Notes under the pieces: model-generated
Told to the model about the DNA's origin: nothing
Seen by the model: the letters and a program-made list of their open reading frames with translations, nothing else
The model's database searches: none
Program-made: the position numbers and the translations under genes
Part shown: piece by piece, positions 9,840 through 21,361 of the stretch
Layout of the letters: the number at the start of each line of letters is the position of its first letter
Position numbering within the stretch: position 1 is the stretch's first letter
Origin: Cyanobacteria bacterium SIG30
GTDB taxonomy: Bacteria > Cyanobacteriota > Vampirovibrionia > Gastranaerophilales > Gastranaerophilaceae
DNA length: 64,000 bases
Direction: 5' to 3'
Assembly (NCBI GenBank): GCA_015152475.1
Contig: SUTW01000002.1
Coordinates: 62,001 to 126,000, forward strand

Positions 9840-10796
9840 ATGATAAAGCAAATTCAAGAACAAATCAACAACGCAAAGAAGATTTTAATTATCTCGCATA
9901 TTAATCCAGATGGCGATACATTAGGGTCAATGTGTGCTTTAAAACTTGCAATAGGTAATAAGGCTGATATGTTAATTCAAACTATTCCTTACCCTAAAAC
10001 ATATTCTTTCTTGCCCAAAATTGACGAAGCTAAAAATTTTGATAATGTTCAAGATATTTATGATTTAGTTATAACTGTTGATGTCGCGGCGGCTGACAGA
10101 ATAATCAGAAATGGCAGAAAAATTTTTGATAACGCACCTTCTACAATTAATTTTGACCATCATAAAACAAATCCAAATTTTGCAAAATATAATTTAGTAG
10201 ATGCAAATGTTTCAAGTTGTGGCGAAGTTTTGTTTAATTATTTTAAGGCAACAAATACACCTATTACAAAAGAAATCGCAACCTGTCTTTATGTTGCAAT
10301 TTTAACTGACACAGGTTGTTTTAGATATGAAAATGCCAAACCCGCAACTTTTGATGCAGCAAAAGAACTTATTGCAACAGGAATAGATAATGCAGATATT
10401 GCAAAAAAATGTTATGATTCAAAAGCAAAAGAAATGGTTCTGCTCCACAGTTATTGTGTTTCAAATGCCAAGTTTGAATTAGGTGATAAAATCGCCTATG
10501 TTGGTATTACAAATAATTTAATGAAAAAATTCAATGCCAAAAATGAGCACACAGAAGGTATATGCGAAACTTTAAGAAGTATTGATAGTGTCCAGATTGC
10601 TTTTGTTGCAAAAGAAACGGGACACCTTGCCACAAAAATTAGTTTAAGAAGTAAAGTTTTTGATTTAACAAAAATAACCAATAGATTTTCGGGTGGCGGA
10701 CATAAAAATTCTGCCGGTTGCACAATAAATTTGCCAATAAACCGTGCTATTGAAGAAATGTTGGCTGAAATAAAAAAATATGAAGAAGAATTTTAA
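9840..10796 (+). CDS. nrnA: DHH/DHHA1 phosphoesterase, NrnA-like oligoribonuclease / pAp phosphatase
   Basis: Manganese-dependent phosphoesterase that degrades short RNA oligomers and, in some members, 3'-phosphoadenosine 5'-phosphate. The DHH domain has SHINPDGDTLGS, an Asp in VTVDVAAADR, FDHHKTNPNF and LTDTGCFRYEN. The DHHA1 domain ends with the nucleotide-binding FSGGGHKNSAGCTI. Start set at ATG 9840 (318 aa) because family members begin just before the first DHH motif; a GTG 18 bases upstream is in frame but has no better ribosome site. Its stop overlaps the next gene by 17 bases. Confidence 0.9.
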   Translation: MIKQIQEQINNAKKILIISHINPDGDTLGSMCALKLAIGNKADMLIQTIPYPKTYSFLPKIDEAKNFDNVQDIYDLVITVDVAAADRIIRNGRKIFDNAPSTINFDHHKTNPNFAKYNLVDANVSSCGEVLFNYFKATNTPITKEIATCLYVAILTDTGCFRYENAKPATFDAAKELIATGIDNADIAKKCYDSKAKEMVLLHSYCVSNAKFELGDKIAYVGITNNLMKKFNAKNEHTEGICETLRSIDSVQIAFVAKETGHLATKISLRSKVFDLTKITNRFSGGGHKNSAGCTINLPINRAIEEMLAEIKKYEEEF

Positions 10797-11634
10797 AATT
10801 GTTGTTAAATATTTTAAACATATTTCTAGCAGAATAATCAGTGAAGATTATTTTGGAATTGCGTCTGAAGTTTCTTATATGTTAACCATTGGTGTTTTCC
10901 CATTTGCACTTTTTTTAACGGCTGTTTTTGGCTGGGCGGGTAAACAATTTTTTATAGATAAAATTTTGGTCATTTTATCAGCAATGGCACCAAGTGATAT
11001 TATAAAATTATTTAAAATAGTTCTAGATGATGTAATTTTGTTTGATAAAGGCGGGTTGGTTGCCTTTATTGGTTTTTTTGTGACTTTGTTTTTGGCTTCA
11101 AACGTTATAGCCGCCGTTATAAAAGGATTAAACAGAGCAAATTGTGTTAAAGAAACAAGAAGTTTTCTTTATGTCAGAATTTTATCTATCGTTATGGTTT
11201 TTGTGAATGCACTTTTTTTGTTTGTTAGTATAAATCTAAGTATTTTAGGAAATGTTATTTTGAATTTTATCGAAAGATATGTTCAGATTCCATTTTTATT
11301 AGAACAAACAATTTCCATTTTGCGCTGGCCACTTGCATTTTTCTTGCTTTTTATTATGGCCGCATTTAATTATTATATTTTGCCTTCAATTGATTTTTCA
11401 ACAAAAAGAGGGAGTGTTGTTCCAGGTTCACTATTTTTCTGTACATTCTGGTTAGCAGGTTCCTGGGTTTTTTCTTTATATGTAGATTCGCTTGGGACAT
11501 ATAACAGAGTTTATGGAACACTTGGAGCTTTTGCCATATTAATGGTGTGGTTATATTATACATCTATGGTTTTGCTTATCGGTGGTGAAATAAACAACCG
11601 AAATTTAGGAAATGCAATTCCTTCTGAAAAATAA
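10780..11634 (+). CDS. YihY/UPF0761 (BrkB-type) inner membrane protein
   Basis: Polytopic membrane protein of 284 aa with about six hydrophobic segments and the family marks ASEVSYMLTIGVFPF near the N-terminus, FLASNVIAAVIKGLNRA and YGTLGAFAILMVWLYYTS near the C-terminus with GGEINNR. The biochemical role of this family is unsettled; it was originally linked to the ribonuclease BN/BrkB name. It overlaps nrnA by 17 bases, so translation is probably coupled. Confidence 0.85.
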   Translation: MKKNFKIVVKYFKHISSRIISEDYFGIASEVSYMLTIGVFPFALFLTAVFGWAGKQFFIDKILVILSAMAPSDIIKLFKIVLDDVILFDKGGLVAFIGFFVTLFLASNVIAAVIKGLNRANCVKETRSFLYVRILSIVMVFVNALFLFVSINLSILGNVILNFIERYVQIPFLLEQTISILRWPLAFFLLFIMAAFNYYILPSIDFSTKRGSVVPGSLFFCTFWLAGSWVFSLYVDSLGTYNRVYGTLGAFAILMVWLYYTSMVLLIGGEINNRNLGNAIPSEK

Positions 11635-11662
11635 ATTTTTACAAAATAAGATATAAACTATT

Positions 11663-14170
11663 TTAATGTTTAGGCAATGTCGCTTTATCTATAACGTCTT
11701 TATAAAAGTCGGTGTTTATGTTTAAAAGCTCACCTATTTTAAGCAACAATAACGCAAGGCGCCTTTCCTTGTTTTTTTTGTTTATAGAAGCATTTTCTAA
11801 TTTTTGTGCAAGAGTGCCCAATTTTTTATAAATGTCTTCAAAATATATGTTTTGTGCAACACGTATTTCTAAATTTAAATCCAGTAAATCAACTGCGTCA
11901 AACATTGAAATGACTTCTTGCGCCATTGTTGTGTTTGGATTTTCCATTAATTCCAACAATTTTTCTTGTATTCTTTTTCTTAAAATTTCACTTGCATTTG
12001 TTTTGTTTAAATTGATATTAAAAGTGTCCGTTTCTTTTTTAATTGTTATTATTTTTTCAATGAATTCTTTTTCATTAAAATCTTCTTGTTCACTTAGTAG
12101 TTTTTCTAATTGAGTTGTGATTGTGTATTTTGCAGCAAGCCTGAATACCTCAGGAATATCAAGCCCTAATTCTATTAAGTGCGTTATTGAAGGCTTCATG
12201 TCTTGGTAAATATTTTTATAAATATTTTCAAATTGTGCAATTTCTTCTTCAAGAAATCTTTCCATAAGTGTTTTACGTCTATCGATTAAAACTTCCTTTA
12301 GGGAGAAATTTTTTCCTTTGAAATGTTTTTTAAATAATCTTTTGAAATTTGTGCAATTATTTTCTTTATATTCTTTTTCAAATGCTTGTCTTGCATCAAT
12401 GACTTCTTGTACATCATCTTTTTCTGATAATATACAGTAAATTTCACCGTCACTTGTTGCGGCAGCAGTGAAAACTCTTTCCCATTTTTCAAAAGTAATT
12501 GTTGATTCAATTTCAACTTTGCCTGAAACAACTATGGCGTTTTTAAATTTATGTTTTCTGAAATGAGATTTTTTAAGGTTATAACAATATATTTTACTAT
12601 TTTCATCTTCTTCAACATAAATTGATGAAATTGCCCAATGACTTGCCAGTTGGTCAACTGTAATCATTGATGGCTTAACAAATTTTTCATATATATTCGC
12701 GCCATTTCCGTATGATGGAATATTACTTATTGCTTTTGATAATGTATTTAAGAATTTCTTTTCTAGATTTTCTTTTGAAAAATCTTGTGCAAGCTCCATT
12801 GCTCTTGCTGCATATTTCATAATTTGAACAGTTTCGATGCCTGAAATTTCAGCAAAAAACCAACCGCAACTTGTGTACATAAGCATTGCTTGTCTTTGTA
12901 TTTCAAGAAGCTTAATTGCATTAATTTTATCTTTTTGACTTAATTTTTTCTTTTGATGCTTTGACAAGAATTTTTCAACATTTTCTGGTTTCCTGTTTAA
13001 AATTACATCTATATAATCATTTCTTGCTCCCCAGAAATCTTTAAAATATTTGTTTCCTTCGATTTGACAAATAACAATTAAATCATTTCTAAGGTCATCT
13101 AATGCTTTTCTTAAAGGCGCACGCCATCTTTGATTCCAGCCAGGCATTGCACCTGTTGAACAACCACAGTCTTCCATCCAGCGTCCAACTCCATGGCAAC
13201 AGCTCCAAGAAGATTCTGGTTTGATTTCTACTTCATGAGTAGGCGGGTAAATTTCGAGGAATTGTCCGTAGTTAGTTATTTGAAATCCTAAGTCTTTTGC
13301 TTTTACGGTTAAAACATATGAAAGAGCCATATCACCAAATTTTGTATGGTGACCGTAACTTTCGCCATCTGTTGCAATATTTACTAATTGTACTCTGTTT
13401 CTGTTCTCAGCGTAACCGTCATTTAATCTGTAAGCAAATTTTTTGCCGTCTTTTAGTAATTCATCAAAAGCAACTGATTTAGAGATTGCTCCATCATAAA
13501 AATAGATATCTATATATTTTTTTGGATTTTCTTTGGAAAAATATCTGTATGGCATAGACGGGTCAATGCTTCCACAGCTTACATCTTGCCAATTTGCGTC
13601 TTTGAATTTGCGAACTTTTTGCGCCTGATAAGGTGATAAAATTGTAAATTTAATATTTTGTTTTATTAAAATTTCGAGAGTATCGCCATCAACAGCAGTT
13701 TCTGCAAGCCAAATTCCTTCCGGCTTGTGTCCAAAACGTTTTTCGTAGTCTTTAGTGCCCCAAACAACTTGTGTTATTTTATCTTTTTCGTTTGCAAGAG
13801 GCATAATAATATGATTGTAAACTTGTGCTATTGCGCAAGAGTGCCCGCCATACATCTTTCTTGAATTTTTATCTGCAAGAAGGATTTTTTTGTATGTTTT
13901 TTTTGCGTATTTTTGCATCCAAGATAAAAGTGTTGGACCAAAATTAAAACTCATATATTCATAGTTATTAACTATATTTAATACTCTGTTATCCATCCCT
14001 GCTATTCTTGAAACGGAATTTGGTTCATAACATTCGTGAGATATTCTTGCGTTCCAGTTATGGAATGGTTTTGCACTATCTTGAAGTTCTATTTCTTCAA
14101 GCCACGGGTTTTCGCGCGGTGGCTGATAAAAGTGTCCGTGTATAGTTAAATATTTTTTATGTTCTTTCAT
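11663..14170 (-). CDS. Glycoside hydrolase family 57 protein with DUF3536-like C-terminus
   Basis: 835-residue intracellular alpha-glucan-active enzyme. The N-terminal GH57 barrel begins IHGHFYQPPRENPW; the presumed nucleophile Glu is in GIWLAETAVDGDT and the acid/base Asp in NIATDGESYGHH. SSWSCCHGVGRWMEDCGCS gives a cysteine cluster seen in this subgroup. The C-terminal half is helical and matches DUF3536-type regions by position and length. GH57 members include amylopullulanases, 4-alpha-glucanotransferases and branching enzymes; which reaction applies cannot be settled here. It begins 2 bases after a small secreted protein gene, forming an operon. A GH13-like gene at 55594 may act on the same polymer. 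Confidence 0.85.
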   Translation of the reverse strand: MKEHKKYLTIHGHFYQPPRENPWLEEIELQDSAKPFHNWNARISHECYEPNSVSRIAGMDNRVLNIVNNYEYMSFNFGPTLLSWMQKYAKKTYKKILLADKNSRKMYGGHSCAIAQVYNHIIMPLANEKDKITQVVWGTKDYEKRFGHKPEGIWLAETAVDGDTLEILIKQNIKFTILSPYQAQKVRKFKDANWQDVSCGSIDPSMPYRYFSKENPKKYIDIYFYDGAISKSVAFDELLKDGKKFAYRLNDGYAENRNRVQLVNIATDGESYGHHTKFGDMALSYVLTVKAKDLGFQITNYGQFLEIYPPTHEVEIKPESSWSCCHGVGRWMEDCGCSTGAMPGWNQRWRAPLRKALDDLRNDLIVICQIEGNKYFKDFWGARNDYIDVILNRKPENVEKFLSKHQKKKLSQKDKINAIKLLEIQRQAMLMYTSCGWFFAEISGIETVQIMKYAARAMELAQDFSKENLEKKFLNTLSKAISNIPSYGNGANIYEKFVKPSMITVDQLASHWAISSIYVEEDENSKIYCYNLKKSHFRKHKFKNAIVVSGKVEIESTITFEKWERVFTAAATSDGEIYCILSEKDDVQEVIDARQAFEKEYKENNCTNFKRLFKKHFKGKNFSLKEVLIDRRKTLMERFLEEEIAQFENIYKNIYQDMKPSITHLIELGLDIPEVFRLAAKYTITTQLEKLLSEQEDFNEKEFIEKIITIKKETDTFNINLNKTNASEILRKRIQEKLLELMENPNTTMAQEVISMFDAVDLLDLNLEIRVAQNIYFEDIYKKLGTLAQKLENASINKKNKERRLALLLLKIGELLNINTDFYKDVIDKATLPKH

Positions 14171-14172
14171 AG

Positions 14173-14631
14173 CTATTCTGTTTTTTCAACCTTCTTAATT
14201 ATTGTAATATTTTCAACATCAATCCAAGGGTCGCCAAGTGCAAGTGAAAAGACTTTGCCTTTTACTTCAATTGTGTCGCCCGTGTCTAGTTCTGCAAATT
14301 TTTCTGCATAATCTCTTTTTAAAAATAATTTTATTTCAGATAATGGTATATTGTGGTCTGTTATATCATCTCTTTGGACAGTGAAGCCAATGTAATTTTC
14401 ACTATCTTTTTTTGTTGGCGCATAATCAAGTCCAACTGCTGAAAATTTATCAAATTTGGCCTTAAAAATAACAGTTTTGTTTATAAAAGTGTTTGGAGAT
14501 TCAACTATTTTAATTGGAGTTGTTTTAATTTCTGTTGCATTTTGTTGCGCGCTAACTGAATTAATGTTTCCAAAAATCAAAATAAAAGCCAAAAATATAT
14601 ATAAACTCGCCTTTGTAATTATTCTAATCAT
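14173..14631 (-). CDS. Small exported protein, OB-fold-like
   Basis: 152 aa with a clear signal peptide (ASLYIFLAFILIFGNINSVSAQQ, cleavage probably after SVSA near residue 28). The mature part alternates beta strands (VIFKAKFDKFSAV, YIGFTVQRDD, IEVKGKVFSLALG, WIDVENITII), which suggests a five-stranded OB-fold. I do not recognise a named family with certainty. A GGAG site precedes the ATG and an extended -10 TGCTAAAAT lies upstream at 14656-14664. GH57 follows 2 bases later, although this partner is exported and GH57 is not. Confidence 0.7.
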   Translation of the reverse strand: MIRIITKASLYIFLAFILIFGNINSVSAQQNATEIKTTPIKIVESPNTFINKTVIFKAKFDKFSAVGLDYAPTKKDSENYIGFTVQRDDITDHNIPLSEIKLFLKRDYAEKFAELDTGDTIEVKGKVFSLALGDPWIDVENITIIKKVEKTE

Positions 14632-14655
14632 TTTTTCTCCATTTTTTATATTGAT

Positions 14656-14664
14656 ATTTTAGCA
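14656..14664 (-). promoter_or_regulatory. Extended -10 promoter for the secreted protein-GH57 operon
   Basis: TGCTAAAAT on the minus strand, about 24 bases before the ATG at 14631, with a GGAG site in the leader. The divergent gene at 14707 has an identical nonamer on the other strand. Confidence 0.5.
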
Positions 14665-14691
14665 CATTTTTTAAAAAATAAAAATACTTTA

Positions 14692-14700
14692 TGCTAAAAT
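14692..14700 (+). promoter_or_regulatory. Extended -10 promoter, leaderless geometry
   Basis: TGCTAAAAT ends exactly 6 bases before the ATG at 14707, and no Shine-Dalgarno sequence is present. Confidence 0.55.
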
Positions 14701-14706
14701 TATTTT

Positions 14707-14997
14707 ATGAACAAAGCTAAATTAGAGTTTATTACAGGGTCAATTTTTTGGTTAGTGGCAGTTTTATTTTTAACGGTCATTCCAATGATGTTTAATTTGT
14801 CTGAAAATTTGCTTGTTCCAAACAATGGAGATTATATTTTTCTTTCGCTTTTGTTTTTTGCTTTTGGTGCATTTTTATATATTACAAATATTGCATATTA
14901 TAAAAAACAGCTGGTTTGGATTAGTTTTTTGTTTCTTTTTTATGCTTTTTATCAATTTATATTTTTAATGAATTCAAATCTTGTTTTATTAAATTAA
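14707..14997 (+). CDS. Small three-helix membrane protein
   Basis: 96 aa with three evenly spaced hydrophobic helices (IFWLVAVLFLTVIPMM, YIFLSLLFFAFGAFLYI and ISFLFLFYAFYQFIF). No family recognised. The gene is monocistronic and converges on tolC, overlapping its end by 4 bases. Its probable promoter lies 6 bases before the ATG. Confidence 0.65.
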   Translation: MNKAKLEFITGSIFWLVAVLFLTVIPMMFNLSENLLVPNNGDYIFLSLLFFAFGAFLYITNIAYYKKQLVWISFLFLFYAFYQFIFLMNSNLVLLN

Positions 14998-16484
14998 TTT
15001 TTTAATTTAATTTCTTCAATTCCAACAGGTGTACTTTTAAGGGTTTGTCCGACAGCTTTTTCAAGATTTGCTTTTTCTCTGTTGTATTCATAAAGAGTTG
15101 TAAAATACATTAATCTTGAATTTTGATATTGTATTTGTGCGTCTTTTAATTCAATTGCGTCTGATTCACCAACTTTATATCTTCCAGAAGCTAGTTCATA
15201 GTTTTCTTTTGACATTTTCATTGATAAAAGTGCAACGGGGACTCTGTCTTTTGCATCAATTAAATTTGCCCATGTTTTTTGAATTTCAAAATATATATCG
15301 TTAACCGAAGCATCTGAAATATATTGTTGTTTTTCAAATAAATGGCGTTTTTCGTCTATTTGATTTTTAACTAAAAATGGATTTATTGCATTAAATTGAA
15401 AATATCCACCTAAGTTCCAAAATTCACCTAAATCACGGTTGTTGTTTCCAGCACCACCAAATGCACCTTGGAACGACAATGTTGGGAAATAAGACTTTTT
15501 ACTTAATTTCCAAGCTTGTTCTGCCTGTTTTACTCCAAGTACAGAATTTTTTAATGCAGGACGATTTTCATTTGCTATTTCAACTAATTTGTTTATATCC
15601 ACATCAAGTTCTTCGTATGGCAAATTTTCCTCTATTGAATATTTTGCAATAAATGGCAAACCCATAACATTATTTAATGTTGCAGTTGCAATATCAACAG
15701 CATTTTTTGCCTGTATTAAATTTGCTTTTGCGTCTGCTAAATTTGTTGCCGCAATAGTTACGTCTATTTTTGGTTTCATACCTACTTGGTAAAATGCATG
15801 TGCTTGTTCGTATGTTTGTTCAAATTGATCTACTGTATCTTCCATTACTCTTTCTTGTTCAATTGCTGTAACTAACATATAATAAGCATTTTTTACCTGA
15901 TAAATAACATCATTTACGGTATTTTCAATATTATTTAAAGCAGCTTCATATTCAAGCTTGCGAACGTGATATAAATTTTGTGTTATACCAAAATCATAAA
16001 TAAGTTGACTTACGCTAATTTCACCAACAGTATATTGAGTCAATGGGTCAACATCCATGTTGAAACCAGATGAAGATAAATTTGGTTTTAGTCTTGAAAT
16101 TCCTGCACCTAAATTAATTTTTGGAGAATAATTTGAAAGAGCTTGCCCCTTTAGAGTTTTTGTTGCTTGTGCCTGAGAATATTGCGCCTTGATTAAAGGG
16201 TTATATGTAAGCGCAAGCTCCAGACAATCCGCTAAATTTAATTCAAGAGATTTTGCAACACTCCCTTCGATTGTAAGTTTGTCTGGTTCTAATTCTTCAG
16301 GAATCATTTCTGTTGTTGGAATTGTATATCTTGCATATTTTTTCTTTTCTTTTGCAATTTTCTTTTCTTTTCTTGTTAGTTTTTTCTTTTCCACATTATT
16401 TTCTTCAATTGCAAAACTTGCGCAATTAAAAGTAAATAAAATTGCAAGACACAATATAAAAGTTTTTATAATTTTATTCTTCAT
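14994..16484 (-). CDS. tolC: TolC-family outer membrane efflux protein
   Basis: 496-residue outer membrane channel, last gene of a three-gene RND operon. The signal peptide ends near CASFAIEEN (about residue 26). A Lys/Glu-rich stretch follows, then two outer-membrane-efflux repeats: [22 protein letters not shown] and, in the second half, [38 protein letters not shown] is the typical helix near the C-terminus. Its start overlaps the end of the RND gene by 11 bases, so expression is coupled. Confidence 0.92.
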   Translation of the reverse strand: MKNKIIKTFILCLAILFTFNCASFAIEENNVEKKKLTRKEKKIAKEKKKYARYTIPTTEMIPEELEPDKLTIEGSVAKSLELNLADCLELALTYNPLIKAQYSQAQATKTLKGQALSNYSPKINLGAGISRLKPNLSSSGFNMDVDPLTQYTVGEISVSQLIYDFGITQNLYHVRKLEYEAALNNIENTVNDVIYQVKNAYYMLVTAIEQERVMEDTVDQFEQTYEQAHAFYQVGMKPKIDVTIAATNLADAKANLIQAKNAVDIATATLNNVMGLPFIAKYSIEENLPYEELDVDINKLVEIANENRPALKNSVLGVKQAEQAWKLSKKSYFPTLSFQGAFGGAGNNNRDLGEFWNLGGYFQFNAINPFLVKNQIDEKRHLFEKQQYISDASVNDIYFEIQKTWANLIDAKDRVPVALLSMKMSKENYELASGRYKVGESDAIELKDAQIQYQNSRLMYFTTLYEYNREKANLEKAVGQTLKSTPVGIEEIKLKN

Positions 16485-19400
16485 TTTTATCTTCTAATTC
16501 CCTTTTAGCTTTTCTTTCTTCCATTTTTTTAAATACATATGTGCAAATTTGTTCAATCAAAACATAGAATGCAGGAACAAGTATTGTACCCACAACGGCT
16601 GCCGCCATCATTCCGCCAAACACTGTTGTACCAAGTGATCTTCTTGATTCTGCACCTGGACCTACTGCAAAAACCAAAGGCAAAATACCCAAAATAAATG
16701 CGATAACTGTCATCATAACGGCTCTGAATCTTATTTTTGCAGCTTCAAGTGCAGCATCAATAACTGACATTCCTTGTTTTTCATGTGCTTCTTTTGCAAA
16801 TTCTACAACCAAAATAGCTTGTTTTGCAGATAATCCCATAAGCATTATCAAACCAACTTGTGCGTATAAGTCCAATTGATAACCTGCTATATATTGGAAT
16901 AATATCGCACCAAGCATTGCAATTGGTGAAATAAGTAATACCCCAACTGGTAACATCCAGCTTTCATATAAAGCAACTAAGAATAAATATACAAAAGTTA
17001 ATGACATACCTAAGATTATTGCCATTTGACCTTGCGCTTGAACTTCTTGATAACTCATACCAGACCATGCATAGTCCATATCGTTTGGTAATTTTTCTTT
17101 TGAAATTTTTGCCATTTCGGCTAATGCTTCACCAGAACTTCTTCCAGGCGCTGGGCTTCCGTTTATCGCAACTGAACGGTACATATTAAAACGGCTTATG
17201 CTGTATGGACCAATTGTGTCTTTTGTTGTGACGACAGAACTTAAAGGCGCCATTGTTCCTTTTTGGTTTTTTATGTAAACCTTATTTATGTCGCTCAATT
17301 TTGCACGATATTTTTCATCTGCTTGAACCATAACCCTGAATACACGACCATATTTATTAAAGTCATTTACATATGTTTTACCAAATTGTGCTGATAGGGC
17401 TGTATATATTTCAGAAACAGGAATTCCTTGAGCAAGCGCTTTTCTGTAATCAATATCAACTAAAATTTGTGGGTTATTTGCGTTAAACTGAGTATAAACA
17501 CCAGTTAACATTGGGTTCATATTTGCATTATTTATAATTTTGTTTGCTTCAATTAAAAGTTCTTGTGGAGTTCTGTCTCCTTTGTCTAAAAGTTGATATT
17601 CAAAACCACCAAACATACCAAGACCAGGGATTGCAGGCGGAGTAAATGTTGCAATTTTTGCATTTGTAATGCCTGCTGTGATTTTTCTTATATTTGCTTG
17701 AATACCCGCTAATGTTGCATTGTCTCTTGCTTTATCTTCTGGGCTTTTAAATATATCAAATATACTTCCTTCTCTTTCTTCCCAAGGTGCAAATGTTGTA
17801 ATAATCATTGATGAGTTACTACCATTTATACCAATTAAACCAACGGTTTTTGCAACACCTTTGATTTTCATCATTTCTCTTTCGATGCTTTCAGATAATT
17901 TTGATGTTTCCGCAAGAGATGTACCATCTGCCATTTGTATACTTGTAAGAACCGCACCTGTGTCTTCTGTTGGTAAGAAACCAGTTGGTATAAGTTTAAA
18001 TAAACCAAGTAAGCAAATGATTAAAAATACATAACTTATAACTGTATATTTTGGATTTTTAATAAATGTACTTGATGATTTAACAAAATCGTCTCTCAAT
18101 TTATCAAAAAACATATTGAATTTTTTAACAAATATATCCCAAGCGCAGGCTATAAATTCGCCAAGGTTTTTAAGTTTGCGTCTTAGACTTTTGCCATGGT
18201 GTTTGTTCCAATATTCTTTATATAAATCTCGATATCTGTTATAAAAAGTTCTCTCTGGTAATTCATCTTTGCCTCTTAAAATTATTGCACACAATGCAGG
18301 AGATAATGTTAAGGCAACAATTGTTGAAAATGCAATTGAAACAGCAATTGTAACTGCGAATTGTTGATACATTTTACCTGTAATACCAGGAATGAATGCA
18401 ACTGGCACAAAAACGGCCATAAGGACAAGTGAAGTTGCAACAACAGCACCTGAAACTTCTTCCATTGAAAGGATAGTTGCTTCTTTTGGCTTCATTCCTT
18501 CTTCGATGTGTCTTTGTACGTTTTCAACAACAACAATAGCGTCGTCTACTACTGTACCTACGGCTAAAACTAAACCAAACAGAGTTAATGTATTTATTGA
18601 AAAACCAAAAGCTGCAAAAAATATCATTGTACCAATTAAGGACACAGGAATTGCAACAAATGGGATAAAACTTGCTCTCCAATCCCCCAAGAACAAATAA
18701 ACTGTCATAACAACAAGGAAGATTGCAAGGAATATTGCTTCGACTACTTCTGCTAATGATTCTTGGATAAATTCGGTTTCATCTCTTTGAATTTCATAGC
18801 TAATTCCTTTTGGAAATTTTTTAGATAATTCTTCCATTTTTTTATTACAATCTCTGACGACTTGAATCGCGTTTGCGTCAGATAATTGCGTAACCTGAAT
18901 AATTGCATTATCTTTTAAGTTTGAACGACCATTGAAATCGTAAGATTCTGCGGCAAGCTCAACTTTTGCAACATCTTTTAGTCTTATTGCGCTACCGTCC
19001 GGATTTGAACGGATTGCAATTTGCTGGAATTCTTCAGCGTCTTGCAGACGACCTTTTGTTTTTAAAGTCATCATAATTTTTTGTTTATTAACTAATGGTT
19101 CAGATCCAATGTCACCTGCTGGCACTTGTGTGTTTTGCGCTTGTATTGCGGCAACTACTTCTGCTGGTGAAACATTTAAGGCTGCCATTTTTTCTGAATC
19201 AAGCCAAGCTCTTATTGAGTAATCTCTTGAACCAAATACGTTTACGTTTGCAACACCTTTAACACGAGCAAGTTCGTCTTTCAAAAATATTGTTGCATAG
19301 TTACTAACTGTCAATAAATCAACAGAATCATCAGGAGATGTTAAAGCATACATAACAATACCTGAACCATTTGTTGAACGCTTTATTGTAAGACCATATT

Positions 19401-19770
19401 TTGTAACTTCAGAAGGTAGTCTTGGGGTTGCTAAACTTGCTCTATTTTGTACGTTTACAACTGCCATATCTGGATCTGTGCCAACTTCAAAAAAGATATT
19501 TAGTTGATATGAGCCATTTGCAGATGTAGATGTCATATAAATCATATCTTGTACACCGTTTACAACGGATTCGATTGGTGCCGCGATAGTTGATTCGATT
19601 ACATCAGCAGATGCACCAGGATAAGTTGCAGTAAGTGTAACCTGAGGTGGTGTGATTGTTGGATATTTTTCAAGTGGTAAAACCTTTAAACAAATAAATC
19701 CAGCAAGCAAGATTACAAGTGAGATTACTATTGCAAATCTTGGTCTATCTATGAAAAATTTTGAAAACAT
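16474..19770 (-). CDS. RND multidrug efflux pump, HAE1/AcrB type
   Basis: 1098-residue proton-driven inner membrane transporter. It has the standard TM1 ([17 protein letters not shown]), porter domain with [18 protein letters not shown], and TM4 with [19 protein letters not shown], whose paired Asp carry protons. [10 protein letters not shown] and the second-half copy [11 protein letters not shown] follow. A Lys/Arg-rich cytoplasmic loop of ~60 residues near 500-560 is longer than in E. coli AcrB. It is the middle gene of the MFP-RND-TolC operon. The substrate cannot be read from sequence, and no local regulator gene is adjacent. Confidence 0.95.
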   Translation of the reverse strand: MFSKFFIDRPRFAIVISLVILLAGFICLKVLPLEKYPTITPPQVTLTATYPGASADVIESTIAAPIESVVNGVQDMIYMTSTSANGSYQLNIFFEVGTDPDMAVVNVQNRASLATPRLPSEVTKYGLTIKRSTNGSGIVMYALTSPDDSVDLLTVSNYATIFLKDELARVKGVANVNVFGSRDYSIRAWLDSEKMAALNVSPAEVVAAIQAQNTQVPAGDIGSEPLVNKQKIMMTLKTKGRLQDAEEFQQIAIRSNPDGSAIRLKDVAKVELAAESYDFNGRSNLKDNAIIQVTQLSDANAIQVVRDCNKKMEELSKKFPKGISYEIQRDETEFIQESLAEVVEAIFLAIFLVVMTVYLFLGDWRASFIPFVAIPVSLIGTMIFFAAFGFSINTLTLFGLVLAVGTVVDDAIVVVENVQRHIEEGMKPKEATILSMEEVSGAVVATSLVLMAVFVPVAFIPGITGKMYQQFAVTIAVSIAFSTIVALTLSPALCAIILRGKDELPERTFYNRYRDLYKEYWNKHHGKSLRRKLKNLGEFIACAWDIFVKKFNMFFDKLRDDFVKSSSTFIKNPKYTVISYVFLIICLLGLFKLIPTGFLPTEDTGAVLTSIQMADGTSLAETSKLSESIEREMMKIKGVAKTVGLIGINGSNSSMIITTFAPWEEREGSIFDIFKSPEDKARDNATLAGIQANIRKITAGITNAKIATFTPPAIPGLGMFGGFEYQLLDKGDRTPQELLIEANKIINNANMNPMLTGVYTQFNANNPQILVDIDYRKALAQGIPVSEIYTALSAQFGKTYVNDFNKYGRVFRVMVQADEKYRAKLSDINKVYIKNQKGTMAPLSSVVTTKDTIGPYSISRFNMYRSVAINGSPAPGRSSGEALAEMAKISKEKLPNDMDYAWSGMSYQEVQAQGQMAIILGMSLTFVYLFLVALYESWMLPVGVLLISPIAMLGAILFQYIAGYQLDLYAQVGLIMLMGLSAKQAILVVEFAKEAHEKQGMSVIDAALEAAKIRFRAVMMTVIAFILGILPLVFAVGPGAESRRSLGTTVFGGMMAAAVVGTILVPAFYVLIEQICTYVFKKMEERKAKRELEDKNEE

Positions 19771-20975
19771 TATTTATTGTCCTTATTTTCTTTTGCTTCC
19801 TCTGTTTTATATTCTGCTTCTGACAGCACTTTTACCTTAACTCCGTCAGTTAATTTTAAAGCACCTTCTTTAACAACTTTGTTGCCTTTTTTAAGTCCTG
19901 ATTTTACAATCCAATTTCCTTCGTGTTGACCTGAAACTTCAATTCTTGTAAGTTTCGCTTTGTTGTTTTCAATTGTGTAAACATATCTTCCAGATGGGTC
20001 TTGTAACACTGCATCCTGTGGCACAACTGTTTTTGTTTTTGTTGTATTTGATAAAACTTTTACTTTTACAAAATCGCCTGGAATTAAAATTCCATTAGGG
20101 TTATCAAAAGTTGCTCTTAAAGAGATGGTACCAGTTGATTCAGATATTTCATTGTCGTAGAAATCCTGGATACCTTTTTTATCATACATAACGCCATTTG
20201 GAAGCTCTAATTCAACTTCGAATGGTTTTCCATTTTTAGAGATAACATTTTCTCCTCTTAGGGAATTAAATTGTTTTGAATCAAGTGAGTATGTAACATA
20301 AACAGGGTTGATACTTGCAATATGAGCAAGTGCGCCACTTTGCGCTGTTACATAGTTACCTTCAGTTATGTACATTGCACCTATTCTTCCATCTGAAGGT
20401 GCTGTGATTTTAGTGTATGATAAATTTCTTCTAGCATCATCAACTGACGCTTTCGCACTTTGTACACTCGCTCTTGCAATATCTCTTTGTGCAAGTCTGT
20501 CGTCATAAGTTGCTTTTGAAATAAAATCTTTTTCAACAAGCTCCTGTGCGCGGTTGAAGTCGACTTCTGCTTTTCTTACTTGTGCTTCGGCGCTTTTTAA
20601 ATTTCCTAAAGCTTGTGTTAGGGCATTTTGATATTGTTGTTGCTCAATGGTGAACAAAACTTGTCCTTTTTTAACAAAATCACCTTCTTTAAAGTGTTTC
20701 TTTTGAAGATAACCGCTAACACGGGCAATTAAATCAACACTATATTGCGCTTGAACTCTTCCTGGTGCTTCATAAGTTTCTAAAACATCGGCTTCACCTA
20801 TTGTTGTTAATGTAACTTTTGGAATCATTGCCTGTTGCATAGCATTACCCATAAGTATACCTTTTGCAACACCAACCAGATACCTAAAAGCAACTAATGA
20901 GAATATGACCAAGATAACAACCGCTAATTTAAATGCACCTTTATGTGCCTTAAAAAAATCTTTTATTTTATTCAA
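19770..20975 (-). CDS. RND efflux periplasmic adaptor (MFP/AcrA type)
   Basis: 401 aa. The N-terminal segment [19 protein letters not shown] serves as anchor; no lipobox cysteine is visible. The biotinyl/lipoyl halves ([20 protein letters not shown] and [20 protein letters not shown]) flank a coiled-coil hairpin rich in Ala, Gln and Arg, followed by beta-barrel and membrane-proximal domains. The start is TTG at 20975, chosen because GGGGAG lies 7 bases upstream and no ATG fits. It overlaps the RND gene by one base. Confidence 0.93.
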   Translation of the reverse strand: MNKIKDFFKAHKGAFKLAVVILVIFSLVAFRYLVGVAKGILMGNAMQQAMIPKVTLTTIGEADVLETYEAPGRVQAQYSVDLIARVSGYLQKKHFKEGDFVKKGQVLFTIEQQQYQNALTQALGNLKSAEAQVRKAEVDFNRAQELVEKDFISKATYDDRLAQRDIARASVQSAKASVDDARRNLSYTKITAPSDGRIGAMYITEGNYVTAQSGALAHIASINPVYVTYSLDSKQFNSLRGENVISKNGKPFEVELELPNGVMYDKKGIQDFYDNEISESTGTISLRATFDNPNGILIPGDFVKVKVLSNTTKTKTVVPQDAVLQDPSGRYVYTIENNKAKLTRIEVSGQHEGNWIVKSGLKKGNKVVKEGALKLTDGVKVKVLSEAEYKTEEAKENKDNK

Positions 20976-21142
20976 TTTTCTTCTCCCCTGAAAAATAGTT
21001 CTTATATAGTATATATCTTAATTTTAGCACTAAAAAAAAATAGTGCAAAATTATCTTTTTGGATTATTTAAGATTCTACTTTTTGATATTTTTATTTGTT
21101 TTAAAAAGTCTCATAATGCAAAAGAAGAAAAAGGAAAAGATT

Positions 21143-21310
21143 ATGAATCTTATAAGTTATATTAAAAAAATAAATGATAAAATCAAGGAATTTGACGAAA
21201 TGGCAACAAATCCGTTTACAAATCCTGATTTTGAATATAATCCTTTTAAAAATGCTTTTTCTCAAACTTATGTGTGGCTGGATGACGAAAATAGCAAAAA
21301 TACATATTAA
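21143..21310 (+). CDS. Small hypothetical protein (55 aa)
   Basis: Begins MNLISYIKKINDKIKEF, an amphipathic helix, followed by TNPFTNPDFEYNPFKN, which is rich in Asn, Pro and Phe. The frame is open from 21059, but ATG 21143 has AAGGAAAAG 6-12 bases upstream and is the likely start. No family recognised. A 540-residue lineage-specific gene follows 51 bases downstream. Confidence 0.5.
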   Translation: MNLISYIKKINDKIKEFDEMATNPFTNPDFEYNPFKNAFSQTYVWLDDENSKNTY

Positions 21311-21361
21311 TATTTATTCATAAATTGGCAATTTTTTCTAAAAATTTTCCTTTAATTTTCT

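Noticed and set aside
20998-21030. AT-rich near-palindrome (TATATAGTATATA) before the efflux operon as a TetR-type operator
   Set aside because: Composed only of alternating A/T apart from one base; in this base composition it is weak evidence, and no regulator gene is adjacent.
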